Of a stretch of DNA of 64,000 bases, positions 39,921 to 52,900 are shown piece after piece. The notes below the pieces were generated by a model. The model had not been told where the DNA came from, did no database searches, and saw nothing but the letters and a program-made list of their open reading frames with translations. Position 1 is the first letter of the stretch. Every line of letters starts with the position of its first letter. A program made the translations under genes and the position numbers. The DNA is from Actinostola sp. cb2023 (taxonomy: Eukaryota; Cnidaria; Anthozoa; Actiniaria; Actinostolidae): the NCBI GenBank assembly GCA_033675265.1, contig JAUJYZ010000765.1, positions 32,501 through 96,500 on the forward strand. Reading direction: 5' to 3'.

Positions 39921-42900
39921 CTTGTGGAGGGTAAAGCGATGGTTCAATAGATGAAAGCAGTCTTTCTAGCTGTTGTAGTTCATACTCAGCGGAGTGACAG
40001 TCCAAACCCAAGTCTTCTTCTTCGTCGTCCTCTACATGTATCAAATTATCTTACGTCAAGGAATTACAGTGCGACGACTTTAACCGGGCCACTTAGATAA
40101 CGAAAATGCTCTCTCCTGATTGGCTGAAGTACACAAATTTTAAAATTGGCTTTGTTTTCGCCTGAATTGTGATTGGTTCTCGTTGTCTAAGTGGCTCTGG
40201 TTACAGTAGTCGCACTGTAAGAGATCCAGATAGTATAAATAAATAGATCATAGATAGATAAACTGAGATGGAAAGAAATATATAAGGGAGAAAAGCGGGA
40301 AATAACAAGACGAAGGCAAAAAGGAGGAGTAAAGAAAAATAAGGGAAGATGGAAAAATAAAGAATGACAGTGAAGAATTAAGAACAAAAACCCGAAGGGA
40401 TAGGACAGATACGTTTAACGTGAGTTGAGTGATTTTTCGTTATTGTCAAGACAAAGGGATTGTCTGCAAGGACCTGACCCTGGCTTTTCATAGAGCGACT
40501 ATCATTGCCAGTTAGATAAACCCTGTGGCCTAATTGATGCTGTTATCCAATACATTTATACACTGTATAAAGATTTATTCAACAGCTGGCCCTGGTTGCA
40601 CGAAAGGTGTACTGAATAGCGCTATCCGCTGGATAATATAAATTTTATCCGTTGGATAAGACTTATCCGGTGGATAGAGCTATCCACCGTTCGTGCAACC
40701 AGACCTGCAAGTTTGTGTACCTTCACTATCAGATGCCGCCCCGTCGTAAAATTGTGATATGGGCGTGTTTGGATTTGAACTTGGTACAGAATCCAGAGGG
40801 GGTATCATAGAATGACGTTCTTCGGGGAGCGACTCGTCAGCTGAACTATTGGGAGGACAATCTATAAACAAAATATTTTACTAGATAAGTGTTCATTTAT
40901 TTTATTTCACTGATCTCAGAATGATGTACTTTAGCGTTGAGACTCTGCAGCGCTTCTAAAACGATTTTTTATTATTATTATCATCATCATCACAAGGATT
41001 AGTATACACCTATTTCAAAAAGGTTGTCGAGGACATTAGGTCATAGGCAATAGGTTATAGGTCATTGCAAGACCCAACTGCATTATGGTAACAGCTTGAA
41101 TGGCATATATGCCAGAAATATTTCATAAAATTCGATTCAAAATGTGTCTTGGCCTGTTGACATTGAAATAGGTACGATATCATACAGGCTTTCATACCTT
41201 TTTAGCTATTCAATATGTTACCATAATGCAGTTCGGTCTTGGAACGACCTATAACCTATTGCCTCTGGACTGATGTTCTCGACAACCTTTTTTGAAATAG
41301 GTATACAGCTAATTCAGAAAACGTTGTCGGCGATCGACTTCAAGCCTACGCGACTAGACCGAAAAGGAGTATGGGTAAAAGTCAATGAGTCTATAAATAC
41401 ACTATCAAAAAGGAACGTCTCTCACGGAATATGAATCATATCTGCTTCTGTTTCCTTGTTTTAAAACGTGTAGGCATACATTTACAGATTCACCTGCCAT
41501 TGTCACCAAATACGAAAAGCATGCAAGTGAATGATCATGTCTACCCATACTCCCTTTCGGTCTAATCGCGTAGGCTTGAAGTTGATCGCCGACAACGTTT
41601 TCTGAATTAGCTGTATACCATCCTAACACCCACGTCCTGTTCCCAGTCTGGCCTGGTAGCTCAGCTTATAGAGCCGATTGGGGATCAGATCTGGAGGTCC
41701 TGGGTTCGAATCCCATTGGGCTCTTCTGCGTTTGGGCTCACTTCCAAACGGAAGGATCATGGGTAATTTATAGCACGTGCCCTATATTTCTATCTTATGA
41801 TTAGTTAATGGTTAAAGAAATCTATAACACCTCTTCAGTCGACGAAGGGCTAAGGCTCGAAACGTCAGTAAAGTTACATTTGTAAGTACTCTTTTTATGG
41901 TGTTATAGATTTCCTTTAATCAATGAATTGATCATAATACAATGATGCAGCCCATACTAATGTACTCGCTAGTTTCCATTGAATTTAACATTATACACCG
42001 ACGCAGCCCATACTAGTGTACTCGCTAGTTGCCATTGAATTGATCATTATACACCGATGCAGCCCATACTAGTGTACTCGCTAGTTGCCATTGAATTGAT
42101 CATTATACACCGATGCAGCCCATACTAGTGTACTCGCTAGTTGCCATTGAATTGATCATTATACATCGACGCAGCCCATACTAGTGTACTCGCTAGTTGC
42201 CATTGAATTGATCATTATACATCGATGCAGCCCATACTAGTGTACTCGCTAGTTGCCATTGAATTGATCATTATACACCGATGCAGCCCATACTAGTGTA
42301 CTCGCTAGTTGCCATTGAATTGATCATTATACATCGACGCAGCCCATACTAGTGTACTCGCTAGTTGCCATTGAATTGATCATTATACACCGACGCAGCC
42401 CATACTAGTGTACTCGCTAGTTTCCATTGAATTGATCATTATACACCGATGCAGCCCATACTAGTGCACTCGCTAGTTTCCATTGAATTGATCATTATAC
42501 ACCGACGCAGCCCATACTAATGTACTCGCTAGTTTCCATTGAATGATCATTATACACCGACGCAGCCCATACTAGTGTACTCGCTAGTTGCCATTGAATT
42601 TATCATTATACACCGACATCGCCCATACTAATGTACTCGCTAGTTTCCATTGAATTGATCATTATAAACACCGACGCAGCCCATACTAATGTACTCGCTA
42701 GTTTCCATTGAATTTATCATTATACATCGTACGCAGCCCATATACTAATGTACTCGCTAGTTTCCATTTATGATTAGTTTGTTTGGCTTTCAAAGTGTTT
42801 TAAAGGTTCCTTACTGTCAACAGTCATCGCCTTGGTTACGTTTGGTACCTTTTGCTCGCCTGTGAATATAATATTGAATATGACGCTTTATAAATATCTT

Positions 42901-43262
42901 TTCTATTATATAAAGAGTACCATGTTATATTAGTAATGCAAATCTGCAAACTGACGTTCACGTATTGACAACATGTTGGACATTATTCAATTCAAGTCTT
43001 GTTTGTTTCTGTGCTACAAACAGTGCACTCAGTCTTGCAGAGGGATGGAATTCTTTATTACTAAATGTTAGCGTTAAAACTATTATTTTTCTAGATATAC
43101 CATCATATCAATTATTATTCAATTTTATTTTATTTATTATTGCAATTATTATTGTTCATTTACTATTATTATTATTATTATTACTATTATTATTATTATT
43201 ATTACTATTATTACTATTATTTATTATATATTTATTACTATTATTATTATTTATTATTATTA

Positions 43263-43295
<33 letters not shown>

Positions 43296-46200
43296 TATTA
43301 CTATTATTATTTATTACTATTTATTATTTATTATTATTATATTATTTATTACTATTATTATTATTATTTATTACTATTATTATTATTTATTACTATTATT
43401 ATTATTTATTATTATTATTATTATTTATTTTATTACTATTATTATTATTATTATTGTTAGATTTATGAAAAGCGGACAAGAGTCAGGCCAGAATTCCACG
43501 CGGAAAATTGATACCTACAGTCCTATGCAATGTGCCATATTCGTGACATCTAGTTGTGAATACCCCCATCCCCCATCCCCCCCCCCCCCCGGAAAAATAC
43601 CCCACCCCTCCCCACCATGCAGGGGTCTCTTACCGTCACTTCCTAATGTACTTGTTGAAGCATGACGTATTCGTTTTTCTGTAGTCGGTATCACTGGCTT
43701 GGTCTCTGTCGATGGTTCGAACGGTGCTTCTGATACACAATAAATATATTTAACGATAGAATTCAATATCACTCTAGTCTCACCCCACACACCCACCCAG
43801 CCCCTTGTGGGATACCTTGGCTTTATTTGTGTGTGTGTGGGGGGGGGGGGGTGGGTGGGTGGGTGGGTGGGAGGGAGACTGCGCAGGGGTACGTAGGCTA
43901 AACACCGGAATCGGATAACCGGAAGGTGTACCTGATTAGAGTCGAAAACTTGACGTTTGTTATTTTGTCTCTGTTACAATTTTATTACTTAGTTACATTA
44001 TAATCTACAGATTGTTCCAGGCCTTAATGTTGATGGTCAGTAAAATGAAGATTTAGTTTTGGACACAATCGACTGCCTTGCAAAATTCTGTGTGTGAAGC
44101 AACCTGGGGAAGGCCCGCGTCCATACGCTTGAAGGACGAGGTTCATTATACTGAGAATGCCCTGTTGATTGTTTATCTTTCACAATCCTGTCCACCGCTC
44201 GTCCAAACACATTTTCTTCTCCAAGTTCCCAATCGCTTCTCCCTCATTTCAAACCACGTACAAAACCCATGTTTTTCACAAAAACTGTCCATTTCTTGTT
44301 TGTCTTGAAAAACCTTTCCTTCTCCCATCCATTCTACCGATAACGTGTTGTCTGTCAGTAACACGAAGGGGAAGTGGCTTTCCTTGGCAGTTGGCAGAGA
44401 TTCTTGGATCGACTCTTTCCATTTTATGGCTTCAGTGAGCGATGACGGTCTCGATGGACCCCAAAACACGACGACACCGACAATGGTTGTTCTTCTCATG
44501 ATTAACCTCATCATTCCGATAAATCTCTCCTGTTCACCTGGAATGACGAACATAATTCTACGCTGGCCTATTACTTTATCCCTACAACAAGGTTGATTCA
44601 CATCTGCTGCATCAAGGTCCCTGGTGGTCGACTTCTTTACATAACGTCTAAAATCTACACCAATTGTGGGATTGTCTCTTTCACTTCTTAGGCCCATGTA
44701 ATGGTCAATATAGATGTGTTTTGAACTGCGGCCACAATAGTCACCAACACAGGCTATTCCAAGAACTGCCATTTCCGGTATCTGGGTTGATGCATCTGTT
44801 TTGAAAGTCTTTAGCTCGACTTCCATGCCCAACTTACTGATCATCTCGGTGTTCTCGGGTTCTGGTATTTCATAACGGCAAGCATACGCCATCTTATGCG
44901 TCCATAGTATAGCTACGACAAGATATTAGGGTTTAAACGACAGGTTCGCAATGAAAGGCCGAGTTCGCTTGGGCTACCTGTGGCATACCAAATACAGAGG
45001 AAGACACAGGAAGCCCAATATAAACTTACAGAGCTTAGAGCTTTGGATGCAACTGCAGTAATCGTAGAATATACCCCCGGGGGACTCCCATGTATAAAGT
45101 GGTACCTCTTGGCCCAGGGATGAAAATGATTTCATACCAAGCTGGAAGAGACTCAGGTATTTATTTATTTATTTATTACAGTTTTCTCCAATGAAAAATA
45201 TACAACAAAGATATGTAATATACCTTTTAGGGGTCATTTTCAAAATTTCCGACGAGCACCCTCACTATGGGAGTCTCTCCACCCCCGGGGTATAGATCCC
45301 CCCCCCCCCGGGGTATACAAATCTGCTACATTAAAAAATTCAGGTGATTGTGCATACACAACCAAGGTTTTGTTCAACACGTTTCTTCTTTTAAAGGTAA
45401 GTTTTCATAAAAATGTAGGAACATTTACTATTATTCAAAAAAGGTTGAGCCGCGCCAACATGCAGCGTCACTAGTTTGGGCTACCTCGGTATATATATAT
45501 TTTTTCAGTTTACCAGGAGAGATCTAGAGTCGTTTTCGTATGAGTGTAAAGGTTACGATACCGTGCCTCGACGTGCCGTATATGCACGCTTTTTAATCAT
45601 TAATTGGTTCAGAAAGGAAGCCATTTGAGTGTCACGAAAAGGTTACCGGAAAGACAGTGGAAACTGGAAAGACAGGCACTCATTCACTAAAGTAGACATG
45701 CAGAACATGGGAATAAATCATTACAGTGATGAAAACAAAAATGAAAATGTGAATCAGTATTCTTCAGTCTATGTAGGAATGTCGGGTCTAATCAGTTTAT
45801 TGATCAATGACGTCTTTCAAAATGCTGTCCACTGCTCGACCAAACACATTTTTCTCTCCAAGTTCCCAATCGCTTTCCCTCATTTCAAACCACGTACAAA
45901 ACCCATGTTTTTCACAAAAACTGTCCATTTCTTGTTTGTCTTTAAAAACCTTTCCTTCTCCCATCCATTCTACCGATAACGTGTTGTCTGTCAGTAACAC
46001 GAAGGGGAAGTGGCTTTCCTTGGCAGTTGGCAGAGATTTTTGGATCGACTCTTTCCATTTTATGGCTTCAGTGAGTGATGACGGTCTCGATGGACCCCAA
46101 AACACGACGGCTCCGACAATGGTTGTTATTTTCATGTATAACCCCATCATCAAGTCTGTCCTGTTCACCTGGAATGACGAACATAATTCTACGCTGGCCT

Positions 46201-46904
46201 ATTACTTTATCCCTGCAACAATGTTGATTCACATCTGCTGCATCAAGGTCCCTGGAGGTCGACTTCTTTACATAACATCTAAAATCTACACCAATTGTGC
46301 GAAGGTCTTTTTCACTTCTTAGGCCCATGTAATGGTCAATATAGATGTGTTTTGAACTGCGGCCACAATAGTCACCAACACAGACTATTCCAAGAATTGC
46401 CACTTCCGGTGTCGTCTGGGTTGATGCATTTGTTTTGAAAGTCTTCTGCTCGACTTCCATGCCCAACTTACTGATCATCTCGGTGTTCTCGGGTTCTGGT
46501 ATTTCATAACGGCAAGCATACGCCATCTTATGCGTCCATAGTATAGCTACGACAAGATTTTAGGGTTTAAACGACAGGTTCGCAATGAAAGGCCGAGTTC
46601 GCTTGGGCTACCTGTGGTATACCAAATACAGAGGAAGACACAGGAAGCCCAAGATAAACTTACAGAGCTTAGAGCTTTGGATGCAACTGTAGTAATCGTA
46701 CAATATACCCCCGGGGGACTCCCATGTATAAAGTGGTACCTCTTGGCCCAGGGATGAAAATGATTTCATACCAAGCTGGAAGAGACTCAGGTAATTATTT
46801 ATTTATTACAGTTTTCTCCAATGAAAAATATACAACAAAGATATATAATATATACCTTTTAGGGGTCATTTTCAAAATTTCCGACGAGCACCCCTACTAT
46901 GGGT

Positions 46905-46943
<39 letters not shown>

Positions 46944-49900
46944 ACAAATCTGCTACAAAGAAAAATCAGGTGATTGTGCATACACAACCAAGGTTTTGTT
47001 CAACACGTTTCTTCAATTAAAGGTAAGTTTTCATAAAAATGTAGGAACATTTACTATTATTCAAAAAAGGTTGAGCCGCGCCGACATGCAGCGTCACTAG
47101 TTTGGGCTACCTCGGTATATATATATATTTTTTTACCAGGAGAGATCTAGAATCGTTTTCGTATGAGTGTAAAGGTTACGATACCGTGCCTCGACGTGCC
47201 GTATAAGCACGCTTTTTAATCATTAATTGGTTCAGAAAGGAAGCCATTTGAGTGTCACGAAAAGGTTACCGGAAAGACAGTGGAAACTGGAAAGACACTC
47301 ATTCACTAAAGTAGACATGCAGAATATGGGAATAAATCATTACAGTGATGAAAACAAAAATGAAAATGAGTATTCTTCAGTCTATGTAGGAATGTCGGGT
47401 CTAATCAGTTTATTGATCAATGACGTCTTTCAAAATGCTGTCCACTGCTCGACCAAACACATTTTTCTCTCCAAGTTTCCAGTCACTTTCAAACATTTGA
47501 AACCACGTGAGAAATCCATTTTTTCGACAAAAACTGTCCATCGCTACTTTGTCTTCGACCGTGTTTCCGTGGCCCGTTTTATCAATGAACAAAACAAAGG
47601 GGATTTCCTTGGCTAGAGACTGCTCCATAATCTTCTTCCACTGTAACGCTGAATGAAACTGAGACGATCGCGAAAACACGATAGCTCCAACTATTCCAAC
47701 TTTAGGATTCCTGCGACTGAAATAAACCTTGGCCATCCGATCGGGCATGTGTTGTCCTAGGACCGTGAAATGAATTCGCACACATCTCTCAATCGGCCGA
47801 GTGGCCTCGGAAGAAGGCTCACGCCATATGAACTCTTTTTCTACCGTCTCTACACCAACAATGTAATTGTTATCGCTCGATTTGGGTACTTCTTGCAGGT
47901 AATGTCTGATGTACACAATCTTATCCCAGTTGTTGCTGTCGCCAACACATATTATACCAAAAGTTCTCACTTCCGGTTGGAAGTCCTTTGGCTGCTGGTC
48001 TGCAGTGTCTGCTACGTTTGTTTTGAATGTAGTAAGCTGTACCTCGTTACCTAGACCTTGTATGGACTCGGGGGTATCTTGCTCTGGTCTTTCGTATGCG
48101 ACCGAGTGAGCCATGATCAAATTTATACGCAGACGATGACAAGGTATAAAGTGCAAGTATGCAATAGCTGTGGAATCCCGACACAGGTAACCCAAACAGC
48201 AAAAAAGCAGGTACAAATAAAACTCAGCGTTCTTGGGTTTTAGGAAATGATCTCCCTCGATAGTGATAGCCTTTGCACTAAATATGTACATGTAGATTAT
48301 TATTAGTTAATATTATTTAATTATATAATTATATAATGCAATAGCTGTGGAATTCCGACACAGGTAACCCAAACAGCAAAAAAGCAGGTGCAAATAAAAC
48401 TCAGCGTTCTTGGGTTTTTAGGAAATAGAGATAACCTTTGCACATGTACTGGTTACATAAATAACAACTTCAAATGCACTATAATAATTGTTTCATATTA
48501 TTATTTAAAAATTCTTACCACAAAGTTGAAAGTTCCTCGCGTGTACTTCATACGGTAATAAATGCCTATAGAGACACAGTAAACGATATCGTAAATGATA
48601 TGCTGAATACATACAGCTTATTTGACGGTTTGCGCGGATACTTTACGAGTTGCGTAGTATTTTTCTGAGCCCGTAGTAATGAGTAAAATATCTGCAAGTA
48701 TTATAAAGTCAAACCATCAAATAAGTTTTCGTGCGCGTGCGAGCTACTGTGTAATACGCTGGCATATTTTGCGTGGTCTTTTGTCCTTATATGGTAAAAT
48801 GACGCACGAGTGGAATAATAAACGTACATCATGACAGAGTTGATAAGAACATTGAAGACGTTGTGTCCAATCCCATGATGCTTTGCATGCACAAAGTATT
48901 TGTGTAGAATATGAAATTCGGAATTTGAAAGTGATTTCACATCAGAAGAAAATCTGAACGATTTGGCATCAGTTTGATCAATCTTGCACCCCCCACCCCC
49001 CCCCCCCCCCCCCCCCCAGTCCAATATTTATTTATTTTTAATATAATTAAACTTGGCTCAAACCTTTGGTAAAACAATCTTGCTACACTTCCCACACCAG
49101 AATGTCCAATTTGTTCTGCTGATTTCACAAGATCACAGTATATTTTACTCCACAATTTAGATTTGCACACCTAGAAAATTATGTAAATTTTATTGTTAAC
49201 TACATGTATGAACAGAGGGGGGAGGAGAGGGGTACTCAAAATGACAGGGAGGTATCAATAAGTCAAAACACCTGGGGGCCAAGAACAAACCCAAAACAAT
49301 ACTTATGGGTAAAACCTAACCCCTCCCTCCCTCCCCCCCCCTCCCTCCCCCCCCCCCCCCCCAAAAAAAAAAATAATTATGTGTATATTTTGTGTGAAAT
49401 CGCTAATATTATAATATTTTAATGAAACCTTCCAAGAACACCATTCCATTTTCACATCTAATTCTTTTTGGCCATAGGGGGGTTACTCCCTTTGTCCAAG
49501 TGGTAGGGGTGATCGGCGGTCCTTTTAGGGTTGAAAATATTTCCTGTGTGGAACTTTTAGGGGTTCCAACTCAAAATCAATAATTATTATGTAACATGAC
49601 TCCGTACCCAGACAATCCCTACTCTTTGCGAAATAACACAACAGGTTCTTATACCTCCCCTTTGCGGGTTATAACAGAGCAAGACGGGCAAAGCATTGTG
49701 TACTTGAGGTACAATATACATGTATATGATACCATGTTGTATACATGCAGTTACCATTGCTTACAGTTTCAAATCCTCCTTGCTGCTGAACCAATGTATA
49801 CAAAGACAAAAGGTTGACATTATGCCCTCTCCATGTTGGTTGTTTTGGAGGCGGCAAACCCTTTTCACTAAGAACGTCCTTAAGTGAATTAATGAAGTCT

Positions 49901-52900
49901 TTCTCTGCGGGTTCAAGTTGAGATTCCTGTCATAGAAATAATGTTCATTAAGATTGTTTAATAATAATAATGCATATATTTAAGCAGTTTTCAAAGATTA
50001 AAAGCACTGTACAATATATAATAAATAAATGGCTTGAATCGATTGAACTGATCGCCCCAATGGCATATATAAAATAAACTACATTTGTACATGTACATGT
50101 AACTAATGTAACTATTAAACTGACTGACTGAGTAACTAACTGTCTGACTGAATAACTAACTATTCAACTGATTGACTGAGTAACTCACTAACTAAATGTA
50201 CCTGTAATTAATTAACTACATGTAGCTAACTATATTTAGTAGAAACCAACTAGCATACTATCACGAATCCTGCAATCTGATTGGCTAACGCACTCACTAT
50301 CTATTGAGTGATAGATAGCGAGTAGTGAAAAAGCCGGCGTTTTGAACAAAAACAAAGCGAAAAATCAACAAGTATTGGTATGAAATCGAAGGTAGTATGC
50401 TAGTTGGTTTCTACTAAAACAATTAGACTACTCGTTCTCGTTTTCTATGAGTGAAATAGTCAACTCGATGCTACGTGACTCGTTGACTATTGACTCATAG
50501 AAAACTTGAACTCGTAGTCTAATTGTTAAATATACATGAGATTGTATGCAAATTATTCAATTACTTAGATCTATGCAAAATAAAAGCATGTCCATACATT
50601 AATACAGCGTATCATACACTATCCCATGGATATAGTCACTGCTACATTGTAGAATGGTGTGACTACATTCGTAAAGTAGTTTGTAAGGTTTTGTCAAGGA
50701 AATAAAGACTCAGAAAAAAAACAAGGGCCCCCAGGCGGGAATTGAACCTGTGACCTCCTTACAAACCACTTTACAAACTATTACCTCATAACTTACATGC
50801 ACATACAACTTACAATATTACTTGTATGACTTGTTGTATTCTGTCTTTTAAACCTGGTCAAATATTGACAGGAATCTGGTAAGGTTTGTGGTGATGCTGG
50901 TTGTTGCTGTTCAGGTGATGACAGATATTCATCAAAGTCAGAGCACACTATGTCATGCTTAGTGCAAACTTCCTCTTGTTGATGACTTGAAAAGGTCTTG
51001 GGTTTGTCTGTAGTGACAATGTATTTAAATGGTATCTTGGTCAATGAATGTGAAACTTCATATATATACAATTTATATATATAATGATTCTGAATAGAGT
51101 CGTTTTCGTATGAGTGGGAAGTACAATGTAGTTACGGTACAGTTTGTGCCATGCGGTGACGGTAACGTGCTGTGCGGTGACGCGGCGTGTGGTGACGGTA
51201 ACATGCTGTGTGATGACGGTAACGTGCCGTGCAGTGACTGAGTAGTGAAGGACTCGCATAAATGGTTCGAAACTATAGTACCTAAGCCGTGGAGCTTGAA
51301 CCCCTAAGCTAAGATCAGCAGCGGCTTAGATACATTGTACCCCCTGGAGGAAGCGACCTGTAGCGTATGACACATGAGCCATCAAAAAATCACGCTATGG
51401 CTTAGAGTACTGAAGTCGAAAAATTTGGTGTTTTGAAAATTAAACAGGTCATTCACAAAAAGTTCATCCTACTCACCAGATTTGATAATAAAGTCTTGCT
51501 TGTATTTAAAATGACAAAATGACTTGATTCTTTCAGCTGATTTCATTACGACAAGCCTCTTCGCCTCTTCCAAAGCAGTACGATAAGAAGCAACGAGTTT
51601 AGACGATCCTTTTTGCAGTGGTAGAAGCTTCTCGTCTTCTTTTATTGCATTGAAGGGATGGACCATTTTGGGTCTCACCCATGCGCGGGAATGAGGACTG
51701 CCAAGGAATTCCACATGATATTGAAGCGGCTGGTCTTGTTTGTCCAGGAGAGCATCGTAGTACTCACCACAAGTTGGATCAGGAGTAAGAAAGCCTGGCC
51801 ATCTGTCAAAAATACAATTATATATTTAGTTACATGTATATGTTTTCAACGGAGAGAGTAGATAAGGAAGTAAATATGTAACATAATGTATCTTTCTCAA
51901 GAGTGACTATTGATGTTTTCAATTGCTTTCAAAAGTCACTTTTCCAAAATTTGAGTTGGGTGGGGCATACCATATTTGATTGAATAAGTGCCCTGGGCGC
52001 TTTAATATTTCAAATTTCGTGTTGAAGGGGGGTACTTAATTGAGGGGGTGCTTAATTGAGAGGGTGCTTAATCGAGAGTGAGCGCTTAATCGATCAAATA
52101 CGGTATCTGCAGACCTGTGCAGTTTAGACGCAGGTGTTTATGTATATACACCTATTCCAAAAATCGTTGTCCCCGCCAAAAGCAACAAGCATGAAGCTGA
52201 CAGCCGCAAAGGGCTTTGGGATTTTCTCCTTATTCATTTATTCATCCGTAGACATTTTGACAACATGCATTTTCAAATGGCCGAATACATGTAGTTCCAA
52301 ATGATTGCTATTCAACGCTCGTAGGGATAACTTAATTAATCAAGAGATTCCCAAAGTCCTTTGCTGTCGTCAGCTTCTTGCTTGTTGCTTTCGGCCCGGA
52401 CAACGATATTTGGAATATAGGTGTATACAGCTATTTCAAAAAATGTTGAATACTGAATACTGCATACTGAATAGTGCATTCCAAGACCAAAGGGCATTGT
52501 GGGCGTCGTTATTTTGAAATAAAAAGTAAATATACAGCGATTTGCTCGCCATATGGAGCTACAATGTAGTATATTGTTTCTGATGGAATACACAAAAAAT
52601 AAAATAAAATATTATTATTTATATTACTTTAGACAATATTACGAGTCCCAAAATGCATTTCGGTCTTGGAATACACTATTTAGAATGCAGTATTCAGTAT
52701 CAACGTTTTTTGAAATAGCTGTATAATATTATTGTACATACAGTGGATATCCAGGTATTCGTGCCATCACTAATTCTGCTTCTGGAAGCAAACTGTAAAT
52801 ATATTTCATGTGTTTGGGCAGCTTTTCTTTGACTTCAGGAGCAGAACACTTGTTGCAAAGTGGATCCCTGTTCATGGAGCAGTACCACGAGCCATTGCCT

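Larger units (their letters stand above)
44173..47430. repeat. Tandem segmental duplication, period about 1.61-1.63 kb
   Basis: Unit 1 (about 44190-45830) and unit 2 (about 45825-47460) each contain a Rab-like copy, its 5' flank (AGTATAGCTACGACAAGAT), the motif CACAGGAAGCCCA, a G/C-ended MITE and a 3' leader with GGAAGCCATTTGAGTGTCAC. Corresponding start codons are 1634 bp apart. A few small indels separate the units. Confidence 0.88.

Noticed and set aside
41837..41868. GACGAAGGGCTAAGGCTCGA then AACGTC as a hammerhead
   Set aside because: The invariant CUGA part of the core is not present (TCGA instead); treated as SINE body.
41944..42770. CRISPR-like array
   Set aside because: The 56-bp units are directly adjacent with no unique spacers, in a eukaryotic intron; an ordinary tandem repeat.
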